A DNA stretch of 32,917 nt from Botryococcus braunii (lineage: Eukaryota > Chlorophyta > Trebouxiophyceae). The first letter of the stretch is position 1; each line of letters begins with the position of its first letter. The stretch spans positions 414,493-447,409 of the forward strand of contig KV908444.1 of the NCBI GenBank assembly GCA_002005505.1, in the 5' to 3' direction. The notes beneath the pieces were generated by a model. The model ran no database searches, was not told the origin of the DNA, and saw nothing but the letters and a program-made list of their open reading frames with translations. A program made the position numbers and the translations under genes. This document shows positions 1 through 11,100 of the stretch, one piece after another.

Positions 1-227
1 GCTCAATTAAACAAGTAGTGGCTGTCATAATGCGTTGGATGGACTTTCTTTGTTGAGCTTGGTTAGGAGATCTCCTGTCGAGAGAGCGGAGCCAGAGCAC
101 GTTGCGTTCCTGTTCTGCGAATCATATCGCAGTGCTGCCTAACATGCATGATGATCAACTTGCAATACATATGTGCTACATTTTTGGTACAGCTTAAGCC
201 GATCAGTCAATCAAGTATTGCATACCC

Positions 228-228
<1 letters not shown>
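1..228. other. Non-coding flank, nothing recognised
   Basis: I see no convincing reading frame, RNA gene or element boundary here. Near its end (183-191) is TTGGTACAG, a partial copy of the cassette found twice inside the adjacent microsatellite. Confidence 0.5.
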
Positions 229-589
<361 letters not shown>

Positions 590-618
590 AGTTTGAGAAT
601 TTGAGAAAAAAGAGTTGT

Positions 619-663
619 TGTAATGAACGAAAGATTACATTGAGCCTTTCTTTGAGAAAGGGG
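619..663 (+). repeat. 45-bp hairpin-ended repeat, copy 1
   Basis: Begins with TGTAATGAACGAAAG (619-633) and ends with the hairpin CCTTTCTTTGAGAAAGG (645-661, 7-bp stem, 3-base loop) followed by GG. The same 45 bp occur in inverted orientation at 22875-22919, where they abut the point at which element A (+) is truncated. A hairpin at a repeated terminus is typical of 3' ends of rolling-circle transposons of the Helitron/Helentron kind. No CTRR end is seen, so that assignment is tentative. Confidence 0.6.
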
Positions 664-880
664 TGTTGCACAAACATTATATACAGTTCATGCTAACTAA
701 AGTCTAAAGATCAAGACCATGCATAGATATGCTCATTGCTCCATACATTTTGCCGTTGATCCGGTTCTGAAAAGTTCTGGCATTTGTCCGCGATACTGTC
801 AAGTCTGACTGACATGCTTCATTTATCGCTAAGATTCTACCATTGTTCTCAGTGTTAGTCTTAGGAGGCAAAACAATTCC
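664..880. other. Non-coding spacer, nothing recognised
   Basis: About 220 bp between the hairpin repeat and the 153-bp repeat. The only open frame (minus strand, about 62 codons) has no recognisable features and I do not regard it as a gene. Confidence 0.4.
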
Positions 881-1033
881 TGTAGTGAGCATTTGACCTT
901 ACGTTCGAAAATTCAAATTCGAACTCGTTAGGGTGTTTAATAAGGCTTCTTGTATGGATTACGTTACGTAACGAATCCGTGCCTGATCCAGATTGGGTGG
1001 ACTACTTGAGGCACCCACCATCTTTGTCTAGCC
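881..1033 (+). repeat. 153-bp repeat X, copy 1
   Basis: This 153-bp segment starts TGTAGTGAGC and ends TTTGTCTAGCC. It recurs inverted at 23568-23720 with one visible difference (A versus G about 60 bp in). It contains a near-palindrome around TACGTTACGTAACG. Beyond its 3' end the two loci still resemble each other weakly for about 20 bp, with several mismatches and gaps, and then diverge. At the right-hand locus X forms the 3' part of a possible GT-AG intron. Here no matching upstream exon is visible. Confidence 0.85.
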
Positions 1034-1531
1034 AGAATTCCAGGCTTGAGAGTTTTTGTTCAACTTAAACATGGTGACTTACCTTTATGACTCCTTGTAA
1101 GAAGCTCAGGCATAAGAAGCCTTATTGTTTACATGAGCACGCTAGAAAGGAGATCTTAACTAGACAGACCAGGTGCCAGGGGCAGTGCAGCCGACTTCAA
1201 GCAGCAAGCCGCCGACCAACACCCAGCGTCGTCACCTCAGTAGGAAGGTAATAGCCGACAGTGAGCTTAGGAAGCCCTGTCTCTCCCGAATGTAGCTTCG
1301 AGGTGTAGCTTTTTAGGGGACGCCCATAAGGCCCACTTCTCCTTAGGATTAAGCTCATTCCGGCGTGTAGTAGGTTGTTATAACCACACACATTTGTAAA
1401 ATGAACAGTTATCTCGCCTAATTCTCGTGGTCTTCCCTGTATGCTGTCTCAAGATCGTAAAGGACTGTGTCGCGCATAGCATCCGAACGCTGCCGTTTGA
1501 GATAATTAGCACGGGAAACTTTGCTCATTCG
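1034..1531. other. Non-coding region, nothing recognised
   Basis: No supported gene. A 13-bp sequence at 1114-1126 (AAGAAGCCTTATT) is the inverted copy of 939-951 inside repeat X, making a possible weak stem across 175 bp. The open frame on the minus strand near 1197-1391 is short and featureless. Confidence 0.4.
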
Positions 1532-1819
1532 CTAGGGAGCCTTCATTTTGTACTCACCAGTAGATAAAGTGATGTTCTCTGTTTGGTTTGCAAGTATGTG
1601 CAGAGGAACACTCGCATAAGGCTTACCTAGGATCGACCGAGTTGCACGGAACCCAACCTTGTTCGCACTTAACGGAGTCAGTACCACACGTTCAAGTCTC
1701 ATAGTGCATTTCAAAATTGTTTTTGTCACTTCGACCCCAGAAGCAGAGCTAGGCGTGCACGGACCGAGGTCGACACCGAGTTTTATGTCGCTTGTCCGAG
1801 TTGTGAACACGTATTGCAT
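1532..1819 (-). pseudogene. Possible relic of gypsy-type pol (pre-RT linker)
   Basis: A 95-codon open stretch on the minus strand. Its second half alternates hydrophobic residues, with a VLTPLSANKVGFRA-like start and a VPLHILANQTENITLSTG-like end. That pattern resembles the beta-strand linker that follows the protease in many gypsy-type polyproteins, where a segment on 'arresting' residues precedes a V-x-N-x-T/V-x-L-x-G motif. There is no catalytic motif, and the frame is closed on both sides. It is unrelated in sequence to the corresponding part of A or B in this window. Chance resemblance is quite possible. Confidence 0.2.
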
Positions 1820-1923
1820 GTGGGTGATATTGGCTTAAAAAAAAAAGAGGATTTTTGAAACAATTTGCATGTTGGGTTGGCACTAGAAGAATGATTCCAC
1901 CATAATCGATCGCAATAGATAAG
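1820..1923. other. Left flank of the element A homology
   Basis: Not shared with the right-hand A copy, because element C sits at the equivalent place there (32588). Whether this sequence belongs to A itself (for example its LTR) cannot be decided from the window. It contains a run of ten A at about 1839-1848. Confidence 0.4.
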
Positions 1924-2436
1924 GTCGATGTGTGTGAAGCGATAAGTGCCGTTGTCGTCGAAAAGCCACACCCCTGCGTTCTGTTCATGCTTGGGACAGT
2001 AAAAGAAAATAATTCGAACAGAGAAGCTTGACTAAATCTCGTGTGTTTGATTCCGTCAGGATTCCGTGCACCCCGAGCCTGTGATCTGATCGAAACTTTG
2101 AAATGCATGCGTATTGAGTCGTTTGAGCTGTGGTCACTCTAAAAAACAACAAGGAAGGCAATTAAAGAAAGGTTAAAACTGTAAGAATCGGTCGCTGGTA
2201 GCCTGATCGGTGTTTAATTCCTTTGGTACATGTCTTGTATGCTTTGAAAATAAATCCAATGGTTCGTATGAGAAAATATTTGTAAATTATCACGACTATC
2301 TGACTGTGTGAAGGATTGTTTTGGGGGGACAACCGGGAAGGCTCTGGTTCCCGTTGGGTTTTCCACTAGCGTCTGAGTGAGCTAATCCTGTTGCATTCAA
2401 ATTCCATTAAGTAGCTTAGTAAGGGCTATTGCGCAC
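1924..2436 (+). promoter_or_regulatory. Element A leader / possible LTR 3' part
   Basis: This 513-bp non-coding stretch before the Gag ATG is conserved in both A copies. It holds AATAAA (about 2248) and a candidate primer-binding site, TGGTTCCCGTTGGG at 2345-2358. That begins with the TGG expected opposite a tRNA CCA end and is 92 bp before the ATG. No TG...CA LTR boundary could be fixed and no copy of this region lies downstream of pol in the other A copy, so the LTR reading is unproven. Confidence 0.35.
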
Positions 2437-5400
2437 ATGGATCCTTTAAATGATTCTGAAACTAGCCATCAGGGTACCACTCCTCCCAGGAGACCTAGAG
2501 CTCCTTTACCAACCACACCTACTCTGCCTCCCCGGGCGGAGCTTTTGCCTATTGTGAATAATGATGAGGCTTACCACGCATTTAAATCAGTGCTTGGTCT
2601 TGTTGAATTAAACTGTGGGGTGCGAGAAGCAAATCGTTTTTCAGAAGCACTTAGCAATGTTGATCTTCCAGAAGGTTCATTGGGTATTGATAAAATAGCT
2701 CATGCGTTTGAACGTGTCTTGAGGAAGTGTCTTCGAGCTAGGAATGAGGAAGTGAGTGAAACAATAACTACAGCAACTGAGTCAGCATTGAGGGCAGCGC
2801 TACAACACCAGCAAAATACAGCACAATCAGCGCAGCCAAGGACAGCAACTCCAGGCGACATTCACAACTTAAGACGAGTCGTTTCGGACAGACTGCCTCC
2901 ACTTATCAGAGGCATTTCAGCCATGAATTGGAGCAGACATGTCAGAGACGTACTAGCACGCGATGGAGCAAATCTTACAGAGGACGTTAAGCTGGATTTG
3001 GTCAAAAAGGCTGCGTATCTACATAAGGAGGTAGCCACCCTCCTCGATGCACACTTAGCAGGTAAGACCCTAGTAACTGTCACTGATTTCTTGCACGAAG
3101 TTCAACAACATTTTAAACCAGATCCAATAGGGTACATCGAGTGTATTCGAGCCAAAGCACAAAAAGATAATCAAACTGCCTCATCCTATGTCAAGGAGTT
3201 GGAGGATATTGGTTTGTCTTTTTGGATTGGATACCCTACTTCTGAAGAGCAATTTGATGTGATTATTAACACCTTCTCGAAGCATCACTACACGTATATT
3301 CGGCAGCAATTTGATGTGGCAAGGAGTACAGTGAGGAGGACGGCTGGAGCCAATCCAATCACATTTAGGGATCTGATCACTTGGGCTAACTCATCTGATT
3401 CTGCTTTCACCACTAACAAAATGCAGAAGAATTATGATAGAGGTGCAGGCAAAGCAGCTGGAGCACAAGGCCAGAATCAGCCCGGACACGATAACCAAGG
3501 TAAGGGCCGGCGTGGCAGAAAGAACAAGGACAAGGGACAGGCCAATTTGGGCCAGGCAGCCAACGAGCAAGGCTTTGAAGAATATAAATCATTCGTGTGT
3601 CAGCTGGACATTGACTGCAGCTCAGAAGATGTCGAGATGGATTGTGCACTCTCCGAATTGGCAAACCAACATAAGGTACAATCACCCTCGGTACAAGTTC
3701 GCACTCCCTCTCGAGCAGATCAAAATGTTGTGGGATTCAGAGAGGTAATTCTTGTGTCTCGTGCTAATGCTCCTTACACTCCCATACCTAAACACAGGGC
3801 AAGGAGTCGTGTGCATGCAACACTTGACGACGCAATGCAAGAACCTCAGGTTCCCCTGGTGCACTCAACTGCAGTCCATGTTCCCATTGATCAGGATGGC
3901 TTTATTGTTGTGAATAATAGTAAGAGGAAGCGTTTAGCTGTTCCTCCCTTGCCTGTAAGCAATGCCAAGTCACCTTCTTCAAAAGCTCTACCACCATCTT
4001 CACCTCATGTATTTCCAGTGACACCAGTTGCGTGTGTTAATCCTCAATCACCCCTTCGGACACCGTTAGGTACAACACCGCTGCACAGAATAGCCCCTCA
4101 GGTAGGCTCGTCAATTCGTCCTAGACGAGAGGCGTGTAAGCCTTCAGCCCCAGCTGTAGCATCATCGCAAGTGAGGGTTGCGCATTCACGGGCATTTTCT
4201 CCATCAGTCAGCGCACCAATGGCCTACCGTCCTCCCGAATATTCACAAGAAGCACCTCCAAACCAGTCTGCAATTGCTGCAGCAGGGCAGTCATTACACC
4301 ATGTACAGCCCATCTCAAATTTCAACTCTACGCCAGCTAATGCAGCGGCATTGCATGAGCATGCAAGACAGCCTCCTCGTGCACCCAGAGATCCCAGGCC
4401 TAGGCCGCAGCTAGCAGCTTCCATAGCGCAGCAGCAGCCAGCCGTCACAGTTGAGCCACCTGTTGCATCAACCCCATTCGTCGCCGCGAGACGAGCTGTC
4501 AGCACTTCAGCTGCAGCACCGGATGCACCAATGCAGGCGAGCCCTTTATTATCTACACCATTAGGGAGAGCAGATGTGAATCCTCCCATTGATTATTCAA
4601 ACCCTAGGTATTTGAATGTTGACCCAACAGTGCCTCCTTTGCCTTATGAGCCTAGCAAACCCAAGGACAATAGACAACCACACTGGCCCCGTGAATTGCC
4701 TGATCCTATGGAATATGCTGGTTGGCACTGTGGACCACATCTCACACCTTCACTTGTGCGTGGTGAAAATAATCCTCCACGAGTTTCGAAGCCGTTTGTC
4801 CCTGTCTTAGAACATCCACCAAACATTGAGAATGAGGTCAACATGGCACGGTTTAACTCCACCTTGGACACCAAACTCGAACCCATATGGAAAATAGAGA
4901 AGGGTGTTTTTAAGGCTGCCTCTGAGTCACCATTGCCAACTCATAGAATGCTTACCACTATGGATGTCGTGAATAACAAGCCCTATGTGAGAATGGTATC
5001 TCCTCAAGTACAATTGGCTGGAGACAATCTAGTAATTACTACTCTCACTCAAGGCCCTGGACAAATGCGCCCTGAATTATCTGCTTACACGGTGGACATT
5101 TCTGATTTACTTAACAGAAGGCCCCAGGAGCCTGTCTCCAGTACCGTGGGCGCAGGTGATGTTTCTACTCCATTGGAGAGCATGTTCCGTGAGGCACGCA
5201 CGGCACAGCGGAATCGTGCGAATCGATATTACGATCTCTCATTTCAAGCACGCGCTGAAGATGCCGAGCTCTATTCTTTTCAGAAGTTCAAAAAGGGGGA
5301 GTGCAATTCTCTTTTATTACCTATGCCTCCTCCTATGGAACCTCACCCTCAGGTAAACATACCCTCTCCAATGCCACCTGCAGACTCATCGGATATTTCT

Positions 5401-6353
5401 ATTAATATGATGCAAGCACTTGGCCCCATGTCTGGGACCCCTTCTCCTGAAGAAGTTCAAGCCAATGCTGCTGGTAATCGTAGGCCTTATAATGCTGAAC
5501 CCTACAGACGTGATGACAGAAATCCTCACCCTGTAGCGCCTGCTCCCTACTTTAATTCACCTGAACACCGATTGGGACAGTGCATGTTAACCATCTCGTT
5601 GGCCGGTCTTGCGCAATTGAATCGAAACCCGGACTATGCACCTTTTATAGATTCTTTGGAAAAACTAGTGCGTCCGATGAATAAGGATCTTCAACCTGTT
5701 GTATCTCAGCTTGCTCAGTGCATCAATAATATGGCTCTTGAACAGAACCTGCCTTTGCGTTGCGTAGTGCCCGATCAGGACCAGGCACAGGGGGGTGGGG
5801 CACCAGCTTTTGTTTCTAACTTTGATGCAGGCCCTTCGGCCACTATCCTAGTTGGAGATGTACATGAGATCCCCATCTGCACTTTGCTCACTCCAGCCAT
5901 GCAGCTAGCGGAGCCCCTGCCTCTGGAACAACAGATTCCGTATTTACAAGCAGCACTAATGCGGGCGGAAATCTTCAACATGCCTACGGCATCTATGCCG
6001 TCGTTCGAGTTCAGCCACATGGATAAGACTGGCAAGCCTCTTTCTCAAAAACTCGTTGCTCACTTTGACACTGGTTGTAATGTCAATTTGATGAGTATGA
6101 GGGCGTTCAAGAGAGATAGACATGCATTCAAACCAAGTCAAATTAAAAAGATCAAACCATTTCGTGTAAACCTTGCAGATGGTAAAACGCAAACCATGAC
6201 TTGTGAAGCACTGCAAGATGTTCCTTTTTGCATTGATCTTGCTTGGTATAGTGCATCTTTGTTCATTGTTGAAAATTTAGCAACCGACTATCTGATAGGT
6301 TGGCCCTTCATGCTCAGATATGATGTGCAGTTGAAACCACAACAAGCTGCTTT
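2437..6353 (+). pseudogene. gag: Element A Gag-protease, truncated by B1
   Basis: ATG at 2437; the frame runs through about 1,305 codons of A and then about 21 foreign codons of the B1 LTR to a stop at 6415-6417. Residues about 150-300 resemble a Retrotrans_gag capsid region (helical, with a W-S-R-H-V motif and a YV-EL block). Residues about 335-368 are Lys/Gly/Arg-rich and take the place of a zinc knuckle, which I do not find. A very long Pro-rich, low-complexity linker covers roughly 450-1100. A retroviral-type aspartic protease lies at the C end, with the catalytic DTG at residues 1211-1213 (FDTGCN) and LIGWPFM as the usual ILG-like second motif. The other A copy has the intact 1,346-residue version. 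Loss of the tail and separation from pol make this copy non-functional as a polyprotein. Confidence 0.85.
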
Positions 6354-6651
6354 TGTAACAGGAAAAGTCGCGTGTTATAGGAAAATGACCGGACCACGAG
6401 GATTTGGACCTCCATAAAGGTCCCTTCGTGAGTTATGTTCCTCCACGCCAAGAAGTGGCTACTTCACGCGCCAAGGGAGTGACCCTTACTTGACAAGGCG
6501 CATTGGCGATGGAGACAGGGACACACTTAGAACAGGATAGAATAAGGCTTTGGCAGAGGAAGGACCGGGCCGGACTGGACGGGTACTGAGGTGGAGCCCA
6601 AACAACTTGTAACCATTGTTTTCGCATCCTTTGGCCGTTTCTACTGTATCA
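6354..6651 (+). repeat. B1 5' LTR
   Basis: 298 bp from TGTAACAG to CTGTATCA. The ends match as inverted repeats at six of eight positions and follow the TG...CA rule. The right end is set by the adjoining primer-binding site and by the equivalent 298-bp LTR of B2 (20026-20323). The A flank ends ...GCTTT immediately before. Confidence 0.88.
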
Positions 6652-6652
6652 C

Positions 6653-6668
6653 TGGTATCGGCGAGAGG
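6653..6668 (+). promoter_or_regulatory. B1 primer-binding site
   Basis: TGGTATCGGCGAGAGG, one base after the LTR. It starts with TGG (opposite tRNA CCA). Its first seven bases, TGGTATC, match the start of the initiator-Met PBS common in plant gypsy elements, but the following bases differ, so the tRNA primer is uncertain. Confidence 0.65.
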
Positions 6669-6867
6669 GGCCAAATTTTGAGCTCCTCTCGTTGAAAAAA
6701 TTTCCCAAAGAAGTTTTTCAGAGAATTCTATAGATTCGGATTGGGTTAGTTGTGGTGTGTGTGGCGCTTTTAGGGGCCTACGACTCGGGTCACCGAGTTT
6801 AGGGCCCCCACCCGGACTTTCTCGATTTCCTGTGTCACCGAGCCTCGCCAGCGCTGACAGCTCAGAA

Positions 6868-8199
6868 ATGGCTAGACGACAAGTCGAAGAGCTGCAGGCT
6901 GCTTTGGCCGAGGCCGAGGGGCGTGAAGCGGCAATGGCTGCCGAACTGGCTGAGTTACGACAACAGGCAGAAAACGCTGAAGTTGCGGCTCAAAACCCCG
7001 CGAACCCACAGGCAAGAATCCCGACCGTTCGAACCCACTTACCGGAAAAATTCGAGGGACGCAGGGACGATCTCGAACAATTCCTAGACGATGTGAGGTC
7101 ATATTGTGAACTCACCGGTGTGCCCGCGAACCTCAGGGTTGACTACGCAGTGCGCTGCTTAGGAAAGAGCGTGAAAAAGGTGTGGTTAACAAAAAAAGCA
7201 GCTTACGTGAGGCAAAATCCAGGTGCTGTCGTGGATTTAGCTCTCTTTGGGGATCTGTTGTCTTCTGTCTATGATAACACTGATAAGGTTGCAAAGGCAA
7301 GGGATAAACTTGATTCCGTATATCAGGGCAACGAATCAGTTGAGAAGTATGTTGAGCGCTTTACAACCTTGCTAGCAGAGGTAGAAGTCAGTGGGGACCT
7401 ATCCATGGGGGAGAAAATCCATAGGTTTCGTAAAGGCCTACGTGAGGATTTAAAGAAATATTCAGCAATTAACCCTACAACAGGCAAAGGTTTTGATGAT
7501 TTGGATGCCTTGATAAGTTTACTCACACGGTACGATGCCGCGGTGGGCGGGCCCTTACAGGCAAAGAGACTGAGAACCGGCCCCGGGGCCCCTAACTCAA
7601 GCATTGCAACCGCCACCGTTGGCCCAGCACCGCACGTTGCTGGCGTCGGACAGGACTGGACAATCCCCTACTACAGTCATGAATTTGGGATGATGGCAGC
7701 TGCACCGATGGTGGCAGCGCCAATCCAGATGGCCCATGGTTACCCTGCGCCGCTCGCCACAGTCGCCGCGATCCAAGGCGCGACTCCTTATCCCCGCAGG
7801 GATGGTTTACCTCCCGAGTATCGGAGGGACACTAGAGTTGCCTTTCCCCTCAACAGAAGCTGTTACGCGTGCAATACCCCTGGCCATGAATCTTGGTTTT
7901 GCCCACTCAAAAAACTTAGAGAGGACCCTAACGCCTATCTTAATCAACAACAGTGGGACATCTTGCAACACATTGTGAAGGCCAGACAGGAGGTAAACCA
8001 GCCTGCTCCACCAATTCCAGGTCTGGCTGGTGATTTGCTGCGGCGACGGGTAGGAGGGGGCCACAACAACTTTAGGTCCCTCGGTGTGGGAGCAGCCCCT
8101 ATGCAAGGGTGGACAGCACAGGGTGGGGCCGGACGGGGACGGAGAATCAGAGGACGGGGCCGTGGACGGGGCCGGGCAAGGGGACGCGGTAGGCCATGA
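6868..8199 (+). CDS. gag: Chromovirus B1 Gag (capsid-nucleocapsid)
   Basis: 443 residues from ATG 6868. The frame is open upstream to about 6757 but has no earlier ATG, so 6868 is the eukaryotic start. Residues about 5-36 form an Ala/Glu-rich coiled coil (EELQAALAEAEG...). The middle (about 55-235) is a Retrotrans_gag-type capsid domain with YVERFTTLL and FRKGLRED motifs. A single CCHC zinc knuckle, CX2CX4HX4C, lies at residues 332-345 (CYACNTPGHESWFC). The C terminus is a run of RG/GR repeats, expected to bind RNA. The protein should form the cytoplasmic virus-like particle and package element RNA. Its TGA overlaps the pol ATG (ATGA, 8196-8199). Confidence 0.93.
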   Translation: MARRQVEELQAALAEAEGREAAMAAELAELRQQAENAEVAAQNPANPQARIPTVRTHLPEKFEGRRDDLEQFLDDVRSYCELTGVPANLRVDYAVRCLGKSVKKVWLTKKAAYVRQNPGAVVDLALFGDLLSSVYDNTDKVAKARDKLDSVYQGNESVEKYVERFTTLLAEVEVSGDLSMGEKIHRFRKGLREDLKKYSAINPTTGKGFDDLDALISLLTRYDAAVGGPLQAKRLRTGPGAPNSSIATATVGPAPHVAGVGQDWTIPYYSHEFGMMAAAPMVAAPIQMAHGYPAPLATVAAIQGATPYPRRDGLPPEYRRDTRVAFPLNRSCYACNTPGHESWFCPLKKLREDPNAYLNQQQWDILQHIVKARQEVNQPAPPIPGLAGDLLRRRVGGGHNNFRSLGVGAAPMQGWTAQGGAGRGRRIRGRGRGRGRARGRGRP

Positions 8200-11100
8200 G
8201 TGGAGTTAGAGAAGGAAACCTCCACACTTTTGTTCCTTGGGAATCTTTTCATTCTTCTATCGAGCAACGTTGTTCTGAGTTTTTGCATTGTTCTTTTTCT
8301 AGAGGCCCCTTTGACAATACCCTACCCGATGGAACGTCTAAACCGACATTTGTTGCAGTACCTATAGGTAAAGCGGAGGACACCTTATCCACTTTCGCTC
8401 GTGAGCAACAAGCAAATAAACATTTAAGTGCTTGTTTTCTAATGGGTAGTAAAGTGGCGAAATCCAAGGCAGTGTACCCATGGCTAAAAGGCATGAGAGT
8501 TATCCTGCAAGGTACCAAGGGACCTGATGTCCCCTACTCCTATGTAGTTTACCATGCCGGACCCAAATTTAGCGTATCTTTTGCTCAAGCTTTTTCAAAT
8601 AGGCATTTAGCAATGCTTTTTCATGTTAACTGTACTGGTGTGAAGGGCGTCGCTTTAGTCGATACCGGGGCGACGCACTCGTTCGTCAGACATGACTTCC
8701 TAGCTACTCTCGGAGTGAGGCTGTCAAAGAAGTGTGTGGATGTCCAGCTTGCAGATGGGCAGACCATGCGCTCGGCGGGGACAGCTAAGCTCAGGGTGCA
8801 CTTATCTCAAACATATGTGGAACAGAGGGATTTCATTGTCTGCGAAACTCTGTTGGATGGGGTGGACTTAATCCTTGGTGAGGATTTTCTGAAAGAAAGA
8901 AAAGCGTTAATTGACTACAATCATGGCGCAGTTCATCTTAAACCGCCTCATTCCTCACACTACATTACACTCCTCAACCCGCTGCCCCCTAGTGAAAGAG
9001 GTACCTTACCGGCGCAAAAAGTAAATGTTATAAGTGAGGGTCAAGCTAGGCGGGCTATGCGAAAGGGTTGTCCAGGGTTTTGGGGGGTTGTGCGAGAGGC
9101 AAGGAGTGGACAGGACTCAGTTTGTGCAACACACTATCTCCATAGGGTTGCAGTGGCAACTACAGAGGGGGATAATCCTTGGGACGAAGACAGCGGAGCC
9201 ACCGGCCTAGATTTAAACGAAAACTCCCGGCGTGTTATTGAGGGTATGACTGACAAGCCACAAGACTTGAAGCAATTGTTGTTAGAGTTTTTGGATGTTT
9301 TTCCAGAGAAATTGCCAGATTTACCTCCAGACAGGGGCATCTTGCACACTATACCTATGACACCCGGCCATACGCCGCCCTGTCGCCCCACTTATAGGTT
9401 GGCTGAACCAGAAGTGGCGGAGTGTCGGAGGCAGGTTGAGGAATTACTAGCACAGGGTTTCATCAGGCCGAGTGCATCACCGTATGGTAGCCCCATATTG
9501 TTTGTGAGAAAGAAAGACGGAACATTCCGAATGGTTATAGATTACAGGGCAGTTAATAACTTAACAAGGAAGGACAAATATCCGTTGCCACGGATAGACG
9601 ATCTTCTGGACAAGCTGCAGAGTTCAAAGTTCTTTACCTCTTTTGATCTCTTGTCAGGTTACCATCAAGTGCGATTACATGAATCCGATGTTCCCAAAAC
9701 CGCCTTTAGAACACCCTTAGGTTCACTTGAATTTTTGGTGCTTCCTTTTGGTCTCACGAATGCTCCCTCCACGTTTCAGAGACTGATGAACAGTGTGTTT
9801 CATGATTTTATTCGAGAGGGTTTTGTTGTGGTTTACCTAGATGATTTGTTGGTATACAGCAAGTCCAGGGAACAGCACTTAGAGCACTTAACTCGCATCC
9901 TTACTCGGCTGAGAGAGGAAAAACTTTATGCAAAATTATCCAAGTGTGAGTTTTTTGCTGACGAGTTGCGGTATTTGGGACATGTCGTGGGGCGCGACGG
10001 CATCAAAGTTGACCCTGCCAAAGTTCGGACTATTGTGGACTGGCCAACACCCACGGGGAGCACGCACGTACGACAATTCTTGGGACTAGCCAACTACTTC
10101 CGCAAGTTCGTCCCGGGTTACAGTACGCTTGCGGCCCCCTTAACCGGGCTCACTGGCAAAGTTCCTTGGACGTGGGGAGAAGCTGAAGAGCACGCGTTTC
10201 AAAGTTTAAAAGAAACTTTGTCCAATGCTCCTGTACTAGCACTCCCAGACAGTAGCAAGCCTTTCAAAGTGATCTCAGATGCCAGTGACTATGGGGTGGG
10301 TGCAGTACTATTGCAAGAAGGTAGACCTGTAGCATACTTCAGTAAAAAGCTTAGTAATGCCGAACGCAATTATTCCACAACTGAGAAAGAGCTTGCAGGT
10401 GTGTTGTATGCCCTCAAGGAGTGGAGGTGTTACTTATTAGGGCAAACTTTCACAGTTGTTACGGACCATCGCGCGAATAGTTTTTTGCAAACCCAAACCC
10501 TACTCTCACCCAGACGGGCGCGCTGGGCGGAGTTTCTACAGTTATTCGACATCCAATGGGAATATGCGCCGGGATCCACTAACCCTGCTGACCCATTGTC
10601 TAGGAGTCCTCACTTAGCCGGGGCCCACGTCCGAGCCCTAGCTCGGGCCCAGGCTGGGGTTCAGGCGTCGGTTCAGGCTAGGGCAGGGCCCCTGGGGGAG
10701 CACTCTCCCCCTGTCGGAGTAGGAGCGATGGGGGTTGGGGAGGCTGCAGACTCCACCACCCTACCCACGCCGATGGACGGGTTGAGGGGATGGGGAAGGG
10801 TTTTAAGTGAGGCATATGAGATAGATGATTGGCTCCATCGTAAACAAAATCGCCGCAAGTTAAGCTTCCATAGTGGCTTGTGGAAGCGCGGTGCGCGCAT
10901 TTACGTTCCCTCCCACCATATGAGTTCTGACGGTGTCGAACGTAACCTTCGTAGAGAAATCCTGGAAAATTTGCATGGACCACCTATAGTTGGTCATCCA
11001 GGCAGGGACAGGACCCTCGAATTAGTTCAACGTTCCTGGTGGTGGCCAGGGATGGCCGCAGATGTGGCTGACTTTGTGGCCCAATGTGACTCGTGTCAGC

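Larger units (their letters stand above)
1924..6353 (+). mobile_element. Ty3/gypsy-type retrotransposon A, + copy, 5' part
   Basis: Collinear in inverted orientation with 28158-32587 with only a few visible differences: the protease-region residues Val/Ile and Met/Ile, plus a few silent or shadow-frame changes. The shared block begins exactly at GTCGATG (1924) because the right copy is interrupted there by an LTR of element C. It includes a 513-bp leader and the Gag-protease frame, and stops at 6353 where the 5' LTR of B1 begins. The rest of this copy is found inverted at 13191-13469 and directly at 20324-22879. No LTR was identified for A. An AATAAA at about 2248-2253 would suit an LTR R region in the leader, but that is inference. 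Confidence 0.85.

Noticed and set aside
619..663. Canonical Helitron 3' end
   Set aside because: Hairpin present but no CTRR end and no clear A-T insertion site; only the Helentron-like option was kept.
1749..2108. 119-codon minus-strand frame, partly repeated at 32403-32639
   Set aside because: Antisense to the A leader; broken differently in the two copies and without features.
2345..2358. Firm assignment of a tRNA primer for element A
   Set aside because: TGGTTCCCGTTGGG fits the TGG rule, but no LTR boundary abuts it and I could not match a tRNA with confidence.
6354..6417. C-terminal extension of A Gag into the B1 LTR
   Set aside because: Foreign read-through caused by the insertion; not a functional domain.
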